Of a stretch of DNA of 64,000 bases, positions 43,168 to 50,770 are shown one piece after another; the first letter of the stretch is position 1; the number at the start of each line of letters is the position of its first letter. The translations under genes and the position numbers were made by a program. The notes under the pieces are model-generated. The model saw nothing but the letters and a program-made list of their open reading frames with translations. It made no database searches and was not told where the DNA came from. Origin of the DNA: JABMNT01 sp048262655 (GTDB taxonomy: Bacteria > Pseudomonadota > Alphaproteobacteria > Rhodospirillales > Casp-alpha2); the NCBI GenBank assembly GCA_048262655.1, contig JBLXEY010000002.1, positions 248,001-312,000 of the forward strand, given 5' to 3'.

Positions 43168-43217
43168 AGACCACAAGTTGGATGCCGCCGACATGATTTA
43201 ATTTCATGTTGTGAATA

Positions 43218-44873
43218 TTGTGTTTAGGATTGGTGTATCTAGAGCCCAATCCTAAACGGCGGTATTCTCTCTTGCCTGTTATTCCTGACGATCTGGACGA
43301 CAACGCCCTGCTTGAACTCGCGAAGCAGTACCAAGCGCAGGGCGCATATAAAAAATCAGAGAAGACCTATCGGTTCTTGATCAATAAACACCCGGATGTT
43401 GCCGAGTTATGGATGAACCTTGGCTCGGTTCTACGTCAACAAAAAGCCTATCTTAAGTCGAAAAAGGCGCTGGAGAAGGCATTGGATCTGTCTCCGTCGC
43501 ATCCCGGTGCCTTCTTCAACCTTGCCAATACTCTGCGCGATCTGGGCCAGCCCGTGCGCGCTCAAGAGCATTACCGCCGCTGCATTGAACATGCACCAGA
43601 CTTCGTCGATGCATATCTTAATTCGTCAAGCCTCTATTCCGAACAGGGTGAACACGAAACCGCAATTGAGTTGCTGACGACCGCCATTGAGGCGGGGCTG
43701 AACCACCCGGCACTGTGGAATAACCGTGGAAATATTTATAAACAAAACGGGCTATTGGAAGCTGCGAAGACAGATTTGGTGCGGGCGGTTAAATGTGAGC
43801 CCGGAGCGTCAACTTTCAGGCGTAACCTTGCATCCGTCTTTTATGCCCTTGGAAGATCTGATGACGCATTGAGCGAAATAAATCAGGCATTGGAATATGC
43901 CTCAATGGATGCCGAGGCCTATTGCCTGCGGGCATTTATACAATTGTCGGTCGGCAATTTTCAGGCCGGTTGGCAAGATTATGAATGGCGCTGGAAATCA
44001 CGTGAACACACACCGCCACGTCCCTACCCCTATCCGATTTGGGATGGTAGCGACCTGGCTGGAAAATCTCTACTTGTATGGGGTGAGCAAGGGGTTGGTG
44101 ATGAAATCATGTTCGCATCAATACTTCCCAACTTATTACGCAATAAAACATCTATCGCCCTGGAGTGCGAGCCACGTCTCGTCGACCTGTTCAAGCGCTC
44201 TTTCCCTGAGTTGGAGGTGTTACCAAGTCAGCTTCCACCCCATAAACGCGCACTTGATAAAACTTGGGACTTACAAATCCCGATCGGCGGATTGGCAAAG
44301 ATTTACCGAGATCATATCTCAGATTTTGAAGACCCAGCTCCATACTTGCGGGCTTGCCCCGTAAAACGACAACTCATTCGAGAACGCTACCAAAATTTGA
44401 CATCTGGTGGCCCGATTATCGGTGTTGCCTGGAAAAGCGGTGCCCGCCATACGGGACAGGCGCGCAGCCTTGAACTGGAGGATTTATTACCAGTTTTCAA
44501 AACAGACGGCGCAGTGTTTATAAATCTGCAATACGGAGATGTTGACAGTGAGGTGAAATCCCTGGCGGAACGTCATGGTGTCGAGATCCATATAGACACA
44601 GCGATTGATCAGATGGAAGATCTGGATGGCTTTGCCTCTCAGGTCGCTGCTTTAGACAGGGTCATCACCGTAGCGAATACAACAGCTCATTTTGCGGGGG
44701 CTTTAGGCGTGCCTGCCGATGTTCTCATACCTGATGTCGCCGATTGGCGCTGGATGAATGAGGGTGCAGAAAGTCACTGGTATCAATCGATCAAATTGCA
44801 TCGCCTAAAAGCCGTAAAAGATCCAAATAGATACGTCGAAAGCATTGCGCAAATACTTAATGTCAACATTTAA
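43218..44873 (+). CDS. TPR protein with C-terminal GT9-like glycosyltransferase domain
   Basis: A 551-residue protein. The first half has about six to seven tetratricopeptide repeats (from about residue 30 to 255: AELWMNLGSVLRQQKAYLKSKKAL, PGAFFNLANTLRDLGQPVRAQEHY). The second half resembles the GT9/TPR glycosyltransferase-like domain, with WGEQGVGDEIMFASILPNL, IGVAWKSGARH, RSLELEDLLPVFK and VANTTAHFAGALGVPA. Relatives are found near flagellar or surface glycosylation genes, but the substrate is not known. The start is uncertain: TTG 43218 is the longest, and later TTG or GTG codons (43230-43272) are possible, since the first 18 residues look non-conserved. A GMC oxidoreductase gene follows after 45 bases. 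Confidence 0.8.
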   Translation: MCLGLVYLEPNPKRRYSLLPVIPDDLDDNALLELAKQYQAQGAYKKSEKTYRFLINKHPDVAELWMNLGSVLRQQKAYLKSKKALEKALDLSPSHPGAFFNLANTLRDLGQPVRAQEHYRRCIEHAPDFVDAYLNSSSLYSEQGEHETAIELLTTAIEAGLNHPALWNNRGNIYKQNGLLEAAKTDLVRAVKCEPGASTFRRNLASVFYALGRSDDALSEINQALEYASMDAEAYCLRAFIQLSVGNFQAGWQDYEWRWKSREHTPPRPYPYPIWDGSDLAGKSLLVWGEQGVGDEIMFASILPNLLRNKTSIALECEPRLVDLFKRSFPELEVLPSQLPPHKRALDKTWDLQIPIGGLAKIYRDHISDFEDPAPYLRACPVKRQLIRERYQNLTSGGPIIGVAWKSGARHTGQARSLELEDLLPVFKTDGAVFINLQYGDVDSEVKSLAERHGVEIHIDTAIDQMEDLDGFASQVAALDRVITVANTTAHFAGALGVPADVLIPDVADWRWMNEGAESHWYQSIKLHRLKAVKDPNRYVESIAQILNVNI

Positions 44874-44918
44874 ATTAACTTAATAAATTGTTGTTTTTAA
44901 ATAATATAAAGGTCGGCT

Positions 44919-46532
44919 ATGGTTGAAGTATTTGACTATATAATTATTGGTGGCGGCTCTGCAGGGTGCGTGTTGGCGCATCGATTGACAGTCAACCCAA
45001 ACGTGCGTGTCTTGCTCCTGGAAGCCGGCGGTATGGATCGCAACCCCTGGATCAAGGTGCCCGTTGGGTTTCAAAAGCTCATTAACCATAAGACACTGAA
45101 TTGGGGGTTTGAAACAGAGCCAGAAGAAAACGTTCGTGGCCGTAAAATCCCAATTCCCCGAGGCAAGGTTATAGGAGGGTCCTCTTCTATTAATGGGATG
45201 TTGTATGTGCGTGGACAACGTCGCGACTACGATGCCTGGGCGCAATTCGGGAACAGGGGCTGGGCATTTAAGGACGTCTTGCCCTATTTCAAAAAAACAG
45301 AATCCTTTGAACGTGGTGGTGATGATTTGCGCGGCGGTGACGGCCCGCTCAACGTAGCAGACATGCGCGAACATCATGAAATGGTCGATGCGTTTATCGA
45401 CGCGGGGGTTGATATCGGTTTTGATCGCAACCCTGATTACAATGGAGAGCGGCAAGACGGTTTCGGTTATTATCAGGTGACGCAGCGAAACGGGCGTCGC
45501 GTTAGCGCTGCAAGTGCCTATCTGGATCCGGTTAAAAACCGACCCAATCTCGAAATTCGATTAAACGCAAGAGTACGGAAAATCATCATCGATGCGGGAA
45601 AAGTTGATGGTGTATCCTATCAGATCGGGAAGAAAACATTTCAGGCAAACGCGACAACCGAGGTTCTTCTCAGTGCCGGCGCCGTCCAATCGCCTCAGAT
45701 TCTAGAAATGTCGGGGGTTGGAAATCCGGAAATTCTTACGCAGCAGGGCATTGTTCCGGTCCATAGCGTCAAAGGTGTTGGCGAAAATTACCGAGATCAT
45801 TACGCGGCGCGTGTAACATGGCGTGTTAATCAAAAAATTACGCTTAATGAACAATCTCGTGGTCTTAGTCTTATGAAAGAGGTTGTGAAATATGCGTTCA
45901 ATAAAAGGGGCATTTTAACCTATACCGCGGGCATCGGGCACGGGTTTGTTAAAACCCGCCCGGAACTTGAGACACCAGATTGCCAAATGTTCTTTGCGCC
46001 AGCGACTTTCGATTTTTTAACACGCGAACTTGAGCATCATCCAGGAATGACAATTGGTGCCTATCAGTGCCGTCCTGAAAGCAAGGGCTCAATCCACATT
46101 GGCTCAAACGATCCTTTTGATTCACCCATCATTCGCCCTAATTTCCTTGACGTTGATCTGGACCAACAGACATTGATTGCCGGCTTGCGTCTGGCACGGC
46201 GCATCGGGGAGGCAGCACCCCTCGCCCGCTATGGAGAGTTTGAATTGCAGCCAGGTCCAGAAATCTCGTCTGACGAGCAACTCCTGGAGTACGCCAGACA
46301 AACAGGTTCTACCACCTATCACGCGATGGGTACCTGTAGAATGGGCCCGAACGGTGATCCGTTGGCAGTTGTCGATGATCGCTTGCGCCTAAAGGGCCTT
46401 GCGGGGCTACGTGTGGTTGATGCGTCTGTAATGCCGACGATGCCATCGGGCAACATTCATGCGGCCGTTCTAATGATCGCAGAAAAAGCAGCAGATATGA
46501 TTATCGACGCAGCGAAAAACCCGAGGTCTTAA
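44919..46532 (+). CDS. GMC-family oxidoreductase (choline dehydrogenase-like)
   Basis: A 537-residue FAD enzyme. It has the N-terminal GGGSAGCVLAHRL fold, signature 1 GKVIGGSSSINGMLYVRGQ, signature 2 GAVQSPQILEMSGVG and the C-terminal catalytic segment TYHAMGTCRMGPNGDP with PSGNIHAAVLMIAEK. It is a paralogue of the protein encoded at 17182-18774, at moderate identity. Its alcohol substrate is unknown. It follows the TPR-glycosyltransferase by 45 bases on the same strand, and its stop overlaps the stop of the convergent DUF2336 gene (TTAA). Confidence 0.92.
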   Translation: MVEVFDYIIIGGGSAGCVLAHRLTVNPNVRVLLLEAGGMDRNPWIKVPVGFQKLINHKTLNWGFETEPEENVRGRKIPIPRGKVIGGSSSINGMLYVRGQRRDYDAWAQFGNRGWAFKDVLPYFKKTESFERGGDDLRGGDGPLNVADMREHHEMVDAFIDAGVDIGFDRNPDYNGERQDGFGYYQVTQRNGRRVSAASAYLDPVKNRPNLEIRLNARVRKIIIDAGKVDGVSYQIGKKTFQANATTEVLLSAGAVQSPQILEMSGVGNPEILTQQGIVPVHSVKGVGENYRDHYAARVTWRVNQKITLNEQSRGLSLMKEVVKYAFNKRGILTYTAGIGHGFVKTRPELETPDCQMFFAPATFDFLTRELEHHPGMTIGAYQCRPESKGSIHIGSNDPFDSPIIRPNFLDVDLDQQTLIAGLRLARRIGEAAPLARYGEFELQPGPEISSDEQLLEYARQTGSTTYHAMGTCRMGPNGDPLAVVDDRLRLKGLAGLRVVDASVMPTMPSGNIHAAVLMIAEKAADMIIDAAKNPRS

Positions 46533-47644
46533 ATGACGTCAAGATCCCGCAGGGCTGACAAGTAGTCTTTATCCCGTCGCCATCGCTTTACGACTTCTTC
46601 GGCCGCAGTTTTATCAATATTACGATAAAACTTGATCGCCGTCTCAATCGGCTTTGTATCCGTGTCGGATCCGTCTGCCCGCGCCTTCAGGCAATAGGTA
46701 AAGACCCGCTGGTACTCATAGTCGCTCAGATTGAGAGCCTTGCAGGTAACAGCAAGACCTTCGCCACTGGGTTCCAAAACGAACCGCATAATTAGGTCGT
46801 CTCGTAGCTGAGCGCTTTTACTGACCAGGTTCACAAATAATTTTACTTCGCCTTCTTGAAGGGCACGTATCAGCAGTTCTGGAGCAACAGCACCCTCTTT
46901 GGTCAGTTCATCGGCCAGCCGTTCCGATTTGGAGATATTGGCTTCCGGATCGCGTCTGTCACCAATGCTTTCAACAACAGCTTCTTCAAGTAAATCGTCA
47001 AGTTCCGAGATGTCGATGCCAGAGTTTTCGACAATATATTTTCGCAAAGCCGCTGAAACCCAGAGATACATCCTTTTCGTCATCTCTGGCTTTAGCTCTT
47101 TACGTAACAATATCGGTTCCTGAAAGGAATCCATACGCTGAGATTGCTCGACTAAAAACTCCATCGTCGCATTCGAAATCCGGGCATTATCATTTTGCAA
47201 CAGGGTTTTAATTACCCGTTCTTCGCCTGTTTCTACCAAGGCATCAGATACGTATTCACTCACATTGTAGCGAATGGCGACCGCCATTTGGTGCTCCAGG
47301 GTGCGATTGCGAATGATTTCAATCAGTTTTTCGTCTTGTAGGACGCTGCTCTCGGTCAAAATGGGATAAGCGACGTCGATTTCATCATTGCCCAGCAATT
47401 CAATAAGCTCGCTGGGTGCGTCCTTAATGGTCGCCAGACGAGAACTGATGGCTTTTCGAACCTCCATTTCGGAGTCCTTGACGATGCGGTGCAAGATCTC
47501 GAACATTAAAGCGCGTTCCCGATCTGTCAGTTGCTCTCCATTGCCCGTGAACAGGTCGTTTACCGTAGCTGCCAGTTCATTTCGGCTTGCGGCAGAGCGT
47601 TGACGCGCCAATTCAAGTAGATAATTGCTGTCGAAAGATGCCAT
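46529..47644 (-). CDS. DUF2336-family protein
   Basis: A 371-residue soluble, almost all-helical protein of the DUF2336 family, common in Rhodospirillales and relatives. It resembles HEAT-like helical repeats (ISSRLATIKDAPSELIELLGNDEIDVAYPILTESSVLQDEKL near 65-110) and is acidic. Function unknown; family members are often near signalling or motility genes. The TAA overlaps the convergent GMC stop by four bases. The divergent neighbour is a secreted HEXXH protein; a 185-base gap separates them. Confidence 0.85.
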   Translation of the reverse strand: MASFDSNYLLELARQRSAASRNELAATVNDLFTGNGEQLTDRERALMFEILHRIVKDSEMEVRKAISSRLATIKDAPSELIELLGNDEIDVAYPILTESSVLQDEKLIEIIRNRTLEHQMAVAIRYNVSEYVSDALVETGEERVIKTLLQNDNARISNATMEFLVEQSQRMDSFQEPILLRKELKPEMTKRMYLWVSAALRKYIVENSGIDISELDDLLEEAVVESIGDRRDPEANISKSERLADELTKEGAVAPELLIRALQEGEVKLFVNLVSKSAQLRDDLIMRFVLEPSGEGLAVTCKALNLSDYEYQRVFTYCLKARADGSDTDTKPIETAIKFYRNIDKTAAEEVVKRWRRDKDYLSALRDLDVI

Positions 47645-47829
47645 TTCTTTTCTATTTTACACCTTTTTAACCGGGTATGTCATAAACAGTCCCTTGATAA
47701 GAACATTTTAGAGTTAGCACCCTTAAAGTAATGCCAATATACCTAACACTCAACCGGGATGGATAAGATTAAACGCAGGAATACGAATTTGAACTTGTTT
47801 AACAGACTCCAAATCGTGGCATAGCGGAA

Positions 47830-48552
47830 ATGGTTGCTGCGTTCATCAGTAGCAAGAGAATGGTCCTTGCGATATTTACCCTCGTTTTTCTGGGCGTATC
47901 CCCGTTATTTATGGATCGCCCGGCTGAGGCAAAAAGCTGCCGTCTCAATATTCCCGCTGCTCAGGTAAGCGTTGATCTCTATAAGGCGCAAACAAAAACC
48001 AACAATCGGAATAGCAGTGGTCAACTTGCAACCAAATATGGCCGACATGGCAACAACCTCAAAAAGGCCGGTTGGGTGACCCGTGGGCTGACGAAAACGG
48101 ATCTTGAGAGTCGGATAGAGGTCGGAATTCAATACCAAAAAATGGGAAACAACGTTTACTGTGTTGGCCTTAAAAGTGTTGAGGCTACGATTGGTTACAA
48201 ACTGTTTCGTGTTTACGTCGCGAGAGATTTACGCCCTGGCAGCTGTGAATACCGCACGACACTGGATCACGAGCAAGCCCACGTTGCAATTTATATGGAC
48301 CAGTTACTGCAGTTTAAGCCCCGGTTTGAAAATCGCCTGCAACGTGTTGCCGCCAACTTAAAACCGGTGCAATCACGTTCGGCAGAGTCTGGGCACGCTT
48401 ACTTTCTCCGTAAAATAAACAGTGAATTTAGACAGGTTTTTCGGCAATTGAACCGTGAAACAGACCGTCGACAGAGGCGGCTCGATACGCCAGAGAATTA
48501 TCGGAGAGAGCAAGCGCTGTGCCCACCTAGGCCTGACATGCTGGTCAGGTAA
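47830..48552 (+). CDS. Secreted protein with an HEXXH putative zinc-metallopeptidase motif
   Basis: A 240-residue protein with an N-terminal signal sequence (cleavage probably near AEA-KS at about 33-36). The mature part contains HEQAH at 147-151 (TTLDHEQAHVAIYMDQLLQF), the HEXXH zinc motif of metallopeptidases, four cysteines suited to disulfides and a basic C-terminal helix. It recalls the DUF922-type secreted putative metalloproteases, but I am not certain of the family. It may act in the periplasm or outside. Convergent with dinB, with only four bases between the stops. Confidence 0.7.
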   Translation: MVAAFISSKRMVLAIFTLVFLGVSPLFMDRPAEAKSCRLNIPAAQVSVDLYKAQTKTNNRNSSGQLATKYGRHGNNLKKAGWVTRGLTKTDLESRIEVGIQYQKMGNNVYCVGLKSVEATIGYKLFRVYVARDLRPGSCEYRTTLDHEQAHVAIYMDQLLQFKPRFENRLQRVAANLKPVQSRSAESGHAYFLRKINSEFRQVFRQLNRETDRRQRRLDTPENYRREQALCPPRPDMLVR

Positions 48553-48556
48553 TCGT

Positions 48557-49825
48557 CTAGAGCCGATTTCTTAGACTGCGTCCTTTTACAATCGCCTCTC
48601 CGCCAAACCGACTACGCACGGCATCCATAGCCCGTTCAATATCGGCTCTGCTTTTTTTGGATGGGTCCAACAAATCAGGTTGATCCGCCTGTTTGGGCGA
48701 ACACAAACGTGTGGTGCCAACACCTAAGAGTCTAAATTTCCGATCTTTCAATTCGGGTTCAAGGAGTGCTTTTGCCTGTCGAAATATTTCTTCTGCCATC
48801 TGAGTGGCATTAGCAAGGGCTCGCGAGCGCGTAATCTGCTTGAAATCATGCTGTTTCAGTTTCAGCGTAACCCCCTCACCGGCCAGATCGGCGTCTTTTA
48901 GCCGCGCAGACACTTTTTCCGAGAGCTTCCAAAGAGTATCAAGCAACGTCTCTGGGTCAGATACATCCGTTTTGAAAGTGGTCTCGGCTGAAATTGACTT
49001 GCTATCTGAACCGGGTTCGATGGATCGACTGTCTTGCCCTCTTGAAAAGTGATACAGTCGCTGACCTATGACACCATAGCGTTTGACGAGGGTTGCTTCA
49101 TCCAGGTTTCGAATTTGTCCAATGGTTTCAATACCATCTCTCGCAAGGTTTTTCTGTAAAACCGCACCGACGCCCCAGAGCAGGCCTACGGGTTTGTCGC
49201 TTAGAAAATCAACCGCCTCATGCGCACCAATGATTGAAAATCCACGAGGCTTGTCGAGGTCAGAGGCGACCTTTGCAAGAAACTTGTTGTAGCTAAGGCC
49301 AATTGATGCAGTCACACCAACTTCAGATTCAATACGGTTGACCAATTTGATCAGCGTTTGCGCGGGTGTCGCATTGTGCAGTCGCTCGGTACCATTGAGA
49401 TCCAAAAACGCCTCATCAATGGATAAGGGTTCAACTTGTGGCGTCGTCTCCAGCATCAAGGCGCGAACTTGTTTTCCCGCGGTCCGATACTTTTCCATAT
49501 TGGGGGAGATCACGACGGCTTCCGGACAGCGTCTTTTCGCTTCAAACATCGGCATTGCCGAACGAACGCCTTTAATTCGCGCAACATAGCAACACGCTGC
49601 AACGACGCCGCGTTCGGCACCGCCAACAATAACCGCTTTCCCCCGGATTTCTGGATTGTCGCGCTTTTCTACGCTCGCGTAAAAAGCATCACAATCGATA
49701 TGTGCGATGGCCAGTGAATTAAGTTCGGAATGGGAAATAAGCCGTGTGGAACCGCAGACCGAACAGCTGTTCGAAGGCTCATGCTTGTCGAGGGGAGTTG
49801 TGCAATCTCGGCACAAAATGGACAT
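48557..49825 (-). CDS. dinB: DNA polymerase IV with N-terminal zinc ribbon
   Basis: A 422-residue Y-family translesion polymerase. An N-terminal four-cysteine ribbon (Cys5, Cys8, Cys21, Cys24) precedes the polymerase core, as in many alphaproteobacterial DinB proteins. The catalytic acidic residues are in AHIDCDAFYASVEKR (Asp44, Asp46) and PLSIDEAFLDLNG. The HhH-like VGLLWGVGAVLQKNLARDG and the little-finger domain (about 265-370) follow. It bypasses damaged bases; no LexA-box search was possible by eye. It diverges from the repeat-protein gene and converges with the HEXXH protein gene. Confidence 0.95.
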   Translation of the reverse strand: MSILCRDCTTPLDKHEPSNSCSVCGSTRLISHSELNSLAIAHIDCDAFYASVEKRDNPEIRGKAVIVGGAERGVVAACCYVARIKGVRSAMPMFEAKRRCPEAVVISPNMEKYRTAGKQVRALMLETTPQVEPLSIDEAFLDLNGTERLHNATPAQTLIKLVNRIESEVGVTASIGLSYNKFLAKVASDLDKPRGFSIIGAHEAVDFLSDKPVGLLWGVGAVLQKNLARDGIETIGQIRNLDEATLVKRYGVIGQRLYHFSRGQDSRSIEPGSDSKSISAETTFKTDVSDPETLLDTLWKLSEKVSARLKDADLAGEGVTLKLKQHDFKQITRSRALANATQMAEEIFRQAKALLEPELKDRKFRLLGVGTTRLCSPKQADQPDLLDPSKKSRADIERAMDAVRSRFGGEAIVKGRSLRNRL

Positions 49826-49993
49826 CTGAATAGCGCTCTCGGTTACGACGGGTATACAGGCATAGGATACGCCTGTCTGACGATTTCTGCCAGATCAGGT
49901 TCTTCCCTATTATTGATGCGAGAGGTATTGCGCTCATCGGGCGTTTACCAGACAATTGGAAGAGAGATATCTTTTCGTCAGGCCCTTGATTCT

Positions 49994-50770
49994 ATGAGTA
50001 AAAAAGAGACTTCAGCGACGATTGTCAGTGATCCGTTACAGGAAGCCTTAATGGATGGGCGACAGTTGCGCGAAACCATCGAAGCGTTGCGCGAAGAAAT
50101 GGAAAGTATGTCCGTGCAAAAGCAGCAGGCCGTACAGGAAACACTCGCCCTTTCCTATGATGAAGTAAAACAGCTCAAAGACACCGCGGGTGCATTGCGC
50201 GAAAGTCTGGATGATCTCCAGTTTGAAAAAACATCAGCAATTCAGGAAGCCGTTGCCGCCAATTTTGATGAGATTAAACAACTTAAGGACACTTCGGCGG
50301 CGCTGCGTGAATCTCTGGACGAATTGAATTTTGAGAAGACACAGGCGGTCCAGGCTGCGGTTGCGGCATCCCATGATGAAATCGTTCAGTTAAAGGAAAC
50401 GGCGTCTGCCCTGCGTGAAAGCCTGGAGGAATTGAGGTTCGAAAAGGACAAGATGGTCCAGGAAGCGGTTGCCCGATCGAATGATGAAATTGTTCAACTC
50501 AAAGCGACGATTGGTATGCTGCGCGATGAATTGGAAGATATGCGGTTTAGCAAAGATGAGGACGTTCAACAGGTTCGTGCGGAAGGGCAAGACGAAAGCA
50601 CCCAATTGAAGAACACGATCGCTGCATTGCGTGAGGAACTGGATGGCATTAAGTTCGATTACGAAGACAGAATTCAGGAACTTGAACGCGCTTCTAGGGA
50701 TGAAGTTCAGCAATTACGTGATACAATATCTGCACTGAGGGAAGAATTAGAGGAAAATAATGGCGAGTAG
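49994..50770 (+). CDS. Coiled-coil protein built of 36-residue tandem repeats
   Basis: A 258-residue, highly charged, soluble protein with no recognised domain. After a 19-residue leader, it consists of six full 36-residue units plus a partial seventh (starting at residues 20, 56, 92, 128, 164, 200 and 236). Each has a core like DEIxQLKxTxxALRESLxELxFEK and then a shorter AVQEAVAAS-like part. Units 2-5 are most alike; unit 1 is degenerate. Leu/Ile spacing predicts a long coiled coil. Its last 11 bases overlap the start of the cyclase gene in another frame, so the two are translationally coupled. The frame is open upstream to 49730, but the ATG at 49994 starts a coherent protein. Function unknown; a scaffold or partner of the cyclase is inferred. 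Confidence 0.8.
   Translation: MSKKETSATIVSDPLQEALMDGRQLRETIEALREEMESMSVQKQQAVQETLALSYDEVKQLKDTAGALRESLDDLQFEKTSAIQEAVAANFDEIKQLKDTSAALRESLDELNFEKTQAVQAAVAASHDEIVQLKETASALRESLEELRFEKDKMVQEAVARSNDEIVQLKATIGMLRDELEDMRFSKDEDVQQVRAEGQDESTQLKNTIAALREELDGIKFDYEDRIQELERASRDEVQQLRDTISALREELEENNGE
50051..50767 (+). repeat. Seven tandem 108-base coding repeats
   Basis: The DNA encoding the 36-residue units of the coiled-coil protein repeats with a 108-base period. The protein pattern is conserved more than the DNA, as silent changes are frequent, so the array is old and under selection for its coding sequence rather than a recent slippage product. Confidence 0.85.

Noticed and set aside
50051..50767. 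Tandem 108-base repeats as a CRISPR array or non-coding satellite
   Set aside because: They keep one open reading frame with silent changes and a conserved heptad-like pattern, have no spacers and end inside a coupled gene.
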